Below, piece after piece: positions 5,976 through 6,700 of a stretch of 6,700 nucleotides of DNA. The position numbers and the translations under genes were made by a program. Each line of letters begins with the position of its first letter. Position 1 is the stretch's first letter. The DNA comes from Bacillota bacterium. Its GTDB lineage: Bacteria > Bacillota > Clostridia > Peptostreptococcales > Anaerovoracaceae. The stretch covers positions 1 to 6,700 of the forward strand of contig JAEELK010000066.1 of assembly GCA_016282655.1 (NCBI GenBank), in the 5' to 3' direction. The notes under the pieces were generated by a model. The model was not told the origin of the DNA, made no database searches, and was given only the letters and a program-made list of their open reading frames with translations.

Positions 5976-6162
5976 AGCGATCCGTCGTTTTTCCGAACAG
6001 GCCCCCTGCCTGTCAGATCGCCTCAAAATGCGAGGCTCAAATTTCCCTTCTAAGCGATTTTATTTTCCGGGTCGACTTACGATACCTTTTGATACAGAGG
6101 CGATTTTAAGGCTTTGTGCGCGGTTGCACAGATCCGTCCGCAACATGACCCGGAACTGTGAT

Positions 6163-6474
6163 CTATCCTTCCAGCGGGATCAGCAGGATCTGACCGGGAT
6201 AAATCTGGCCGGCGGTGATCTGGTTGATCCGGCAGATGCGGTCCACAAAGCGGTTCATGTCCGTATGGTCGTCCGCGTAGATCCGCGCGATGTTCCAGAT
6301 GGTATCTCCGGCGACGATCTCGACCGTGGCATAGCTGGTCTCGGCCTTGGCGAACGGGCTGAAGCCGAATACCATGGAGCTGCTGCCCAGGAGCAAGGCC
6401 GCGCAGATCAGCACGAAGCAGACAAAGCGTTTTCTGGAGCTGATGCGGTATTTCTTTCCCTTTTGCTTCTTCAT
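6163..6474 (-). CDS. YneA-like LysM protein, probable SOS-induced cell division suppressor
   Basis: The 103-residue protein has a basic N-terminus (KKQKGKKYRISSRKR), one hydrophobic segment (about 17-38), a possible signal peptidase site after AKA (42-44), and a LysM domain (about 50-100: VEIVAGDTIWNIARIYAD, then ICRINQ and YPGQILLIP). LysM binds peptidoglycan, so it acts at or outside the membrane. Size, topology and single LysM match YneA of Bacillus, which delays division during the SOS response. The three LexA-type boxes upstream support that role strongly. I do not assign the symbol because orthology is inferred and lexA is not visible in the window; in Bacillus yneA is divergent from lexA, whereas here the upstream neighbour seems to run in the same direction. 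The ATG at 6474 has AGGGGAG (6489-6483) 8 bases upstream. Confidence 0.85.
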   Translation of the reverse strand: MKKQKGKKYRISSRKRFVCFVLICAALLLGSSSMVFGFSPFAKAETSYATVEIVAGDTIWNIARIYADDHTDMNRFVDRICRINQITAGQIYPGQILLIPLEG

Positions 6475-6505
6475 TCTCTCTTCTCCCCTTTTCTTTCCCC
6501 TTTTG

Positions 6506-6517
6506 GAACATTTGTTC
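6506..6517. promoter_or_regulatory. LexA box 1 (GAACATTTGTTC)
   Basis: A GAAC-N4-GTTC match flanked by G on the right, as in the Bacillus consensus CGAAC-N4-GTTCG. It lies just downstream of the predicted transcription start (near 6520), where bound LexA would block promoter clearance. Confidence 0.85.
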
Positions 6518-6526
6518 GTTTTCTAA

Positions 6527-6555
6527 ACAGTATCAGAACAAAAGTTCTTTGTCAA
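6527..6555 (-). promoter_or_regulatory. Promoter of the YneA-like gene
   Basis: On the minus strand a perfect TTGACA (6555-6550) is followed after 17 bases by TACTGT (6532-6527). The -10 is weak but is preceded by TG one base upstream, an extended -10. The predicted start is near 6520, giving a leader of about 45 bases. The spacer contains LexA box 2 in full. Confidence 0.75.
6536..6547. promoter_or_regulatory. LexA box 2 (GAACAAAAGTTC), inside the promoter spacer
   Basis: A perfect GAAC-N4-GTTC that extends to AGAAC-N4-GTTCT. It lies wholly between the -35 and -10 elements, so a bound repressor would exclude RNA polymerase. Its centre is exactly 30 bp from the centres of boxes 1 and 3. Confidence 0.85.
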
Positions 6556-6565
6556 GAAAAATCAC

Positions 6566-6577
6566 AAACATTTGTTC
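6566..6577. promoter_or_regulatory. LexA box 3 (AAACATTTGTTC), imperfect
   Basis: One half site is perfect (GTTC followed by G) and the other is AAAC instead of GAAC. It shares the ATTT centre with box 1. It lies about 10 bp upstream of the -35 element and is probably the weakest site, perhaps filled cooperatively. Confidence 0.65.
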
Positions 6578-6593
6578 GAAATATTTTGTGAAC

Positions 6594-6618
6594 AAAAAAG
6601 GAGCCCTCCGGCTCCTTT
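6594..6618 (-). terminator. Intrinsic terminator of the gene entering from the right
   Basis: On the minus strand a 9-bp perfect stem (6618-6610 with 6605-6597, AAAGGAGCC and its complement) has a GGAG loop and runs into six T residues (6599-6594). It lies 5 bases after a minus-strand stop codon at 6624-6626 and shields the LexA-controlled promoter from upstream transcription. Confidence 0.85.
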
Positions 6619-6623
6619 CAAGT

Positions 6624-6700
6624 TTAGATCCGCATCGCTCCGGAAGCGCAGCGCTCAGCGCGGCCGCGCGCCGGATGCTCCCCTTCCCTCTCAGATCCCC
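6624..6700 (-). CDS. C-terminal end of an unidentified minus-strand gene (partial)
   Basis: An open frame enters from the right edge and ends at TAA (6626-6624), 5 bases before the terminator at 6618-6594. That is the spacing expected of a true gene end. Only about 25 residues are visible, an Arg- and Ala-rich tail ending GAMRI, too few to recognise a family. Another minus-strand frame is also open here but runs through the terminator and into the SOS promoter, so it is less likely. The reading frame is supported mainly by the terminator. Confidence 0.4.
   Translation of the reverse strand, partial: GSEREGEHPARGRAERCASGAMRI

Larger units (their letters stand above)
5793..6162. other. Gene-free, AT-richer region with several inverted repeats
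   Basis: I find no supportable protein gene, tRNA or known riboswitch on either strand across these 370 bases. Base composition is clearly poorer in G and C than the flanking genes. It holds at least four inverted repeats (5795-5812, 5826-5855, 5893-5928, 5955-5975) and a pair of 9-base direct repeats GCGATTTTA (6054-6062 and 6100-6108). The LysM gene on the minus strand has no obvious terminator directly after its stop, so this stretch is probably its long 3' untranslated region running to 5753-5792. A small RNA or a decayed element are alternatives. Confidence 0.5.

Noticed and set aside
6077..6511. 144-codon minus-strand frame overlapping the LysM gene in another frame
   Set aside because: The LysM frame has the signal segment, domain and ribosome binding site; this frame begins inside LexA box 1 and has no recognisable content.
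6028..6591. 187-codon plus-strand frame over the LysM gene
   Set aside because: It is antisense to the LysM coding region and runs through the LexA-controlled promoter; no family motif or ribosome binding site is seen.
6590..6601. Possible fourth LexA box
   Set aside because: Only one half site (GAAC at 6590-6593) is present; the other half reads AAGG, and the spacing breaks the 30-bp pattern.

Overview
The window looks like chromosomal DNA of a GC-rich member of the Clostridia (Bacillota), possibly Lachnospiraceae-like. The reasons are the alaS-ireB-ruvX gene order, AGGAGG-type ribosome binding sites with some TTG starts, GAAC-N4-GTTC LexA operators of the Firmicute type, and GC-rich genes separated by AT-rich control regions with clear intrinsic terminators. 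This assignment comes from recognition alone; no database search was possible.

Layout. At the left edge (1-822, minus strand) is an aldo/keto reductase, cut by the window edge at the start of what looks like a C-terminal iron-sulfur segment. A short divergent control region (823-939) separates it from alaS (940-3567, plus strand), a full-length alanyl-tRNA synthetase. A terminator follows alaS, and the promoter of ireB (3669-3920) overlaps that terminator's right arm. A second strong terminator lies between ireB and ruvX (3990-4436). ruvX is followed without real gaps by two tandem, collinear DUF3841-like paralogues (4441-4998 and 4995-5603, ATGA overlap) and a 41-residue membrane-anchored small protein (5605-5730). 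A hairpin at 5753-5792, usable on both strands, ends this unit.

From 5793 to 6162 there is no gene, only AT-richer DNA with several inverted repeats. It probably contains the long 3' untranslated region of the next gene on the minus strand. That gene (6163-6474, minus) encodes a small secreted or membrane-anchored LysM protein resembling the SOS division inhibitor YneA. Its promoter carries three LexA-type boxes spaced exactly 30 bp apart, with the middle one sitting between the -35 and -10 elements. Further right are a terminator and probably the last codons of another minus-strand gene.

How the genes fit together. alaS, ireB and ruvX form the conserved neighbourhood of translation, cell-wall-stress signalling and nuclease genes known in Firmicutes. 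Two internal terminators split it here into separately tuned outputs. The DUF3841 pair and small membrane protein occupy the position where many relatives carry yrzB (DUF1292), and their function is unknown. The LysM gene is best read as a DNA-damage checkpoint gene controlled by LexA. Nothing points to a mobile element, CRISPR array or defence island. The least described parts are the DUF3841 pair with its small protein and the structured gap at 5793-6162.
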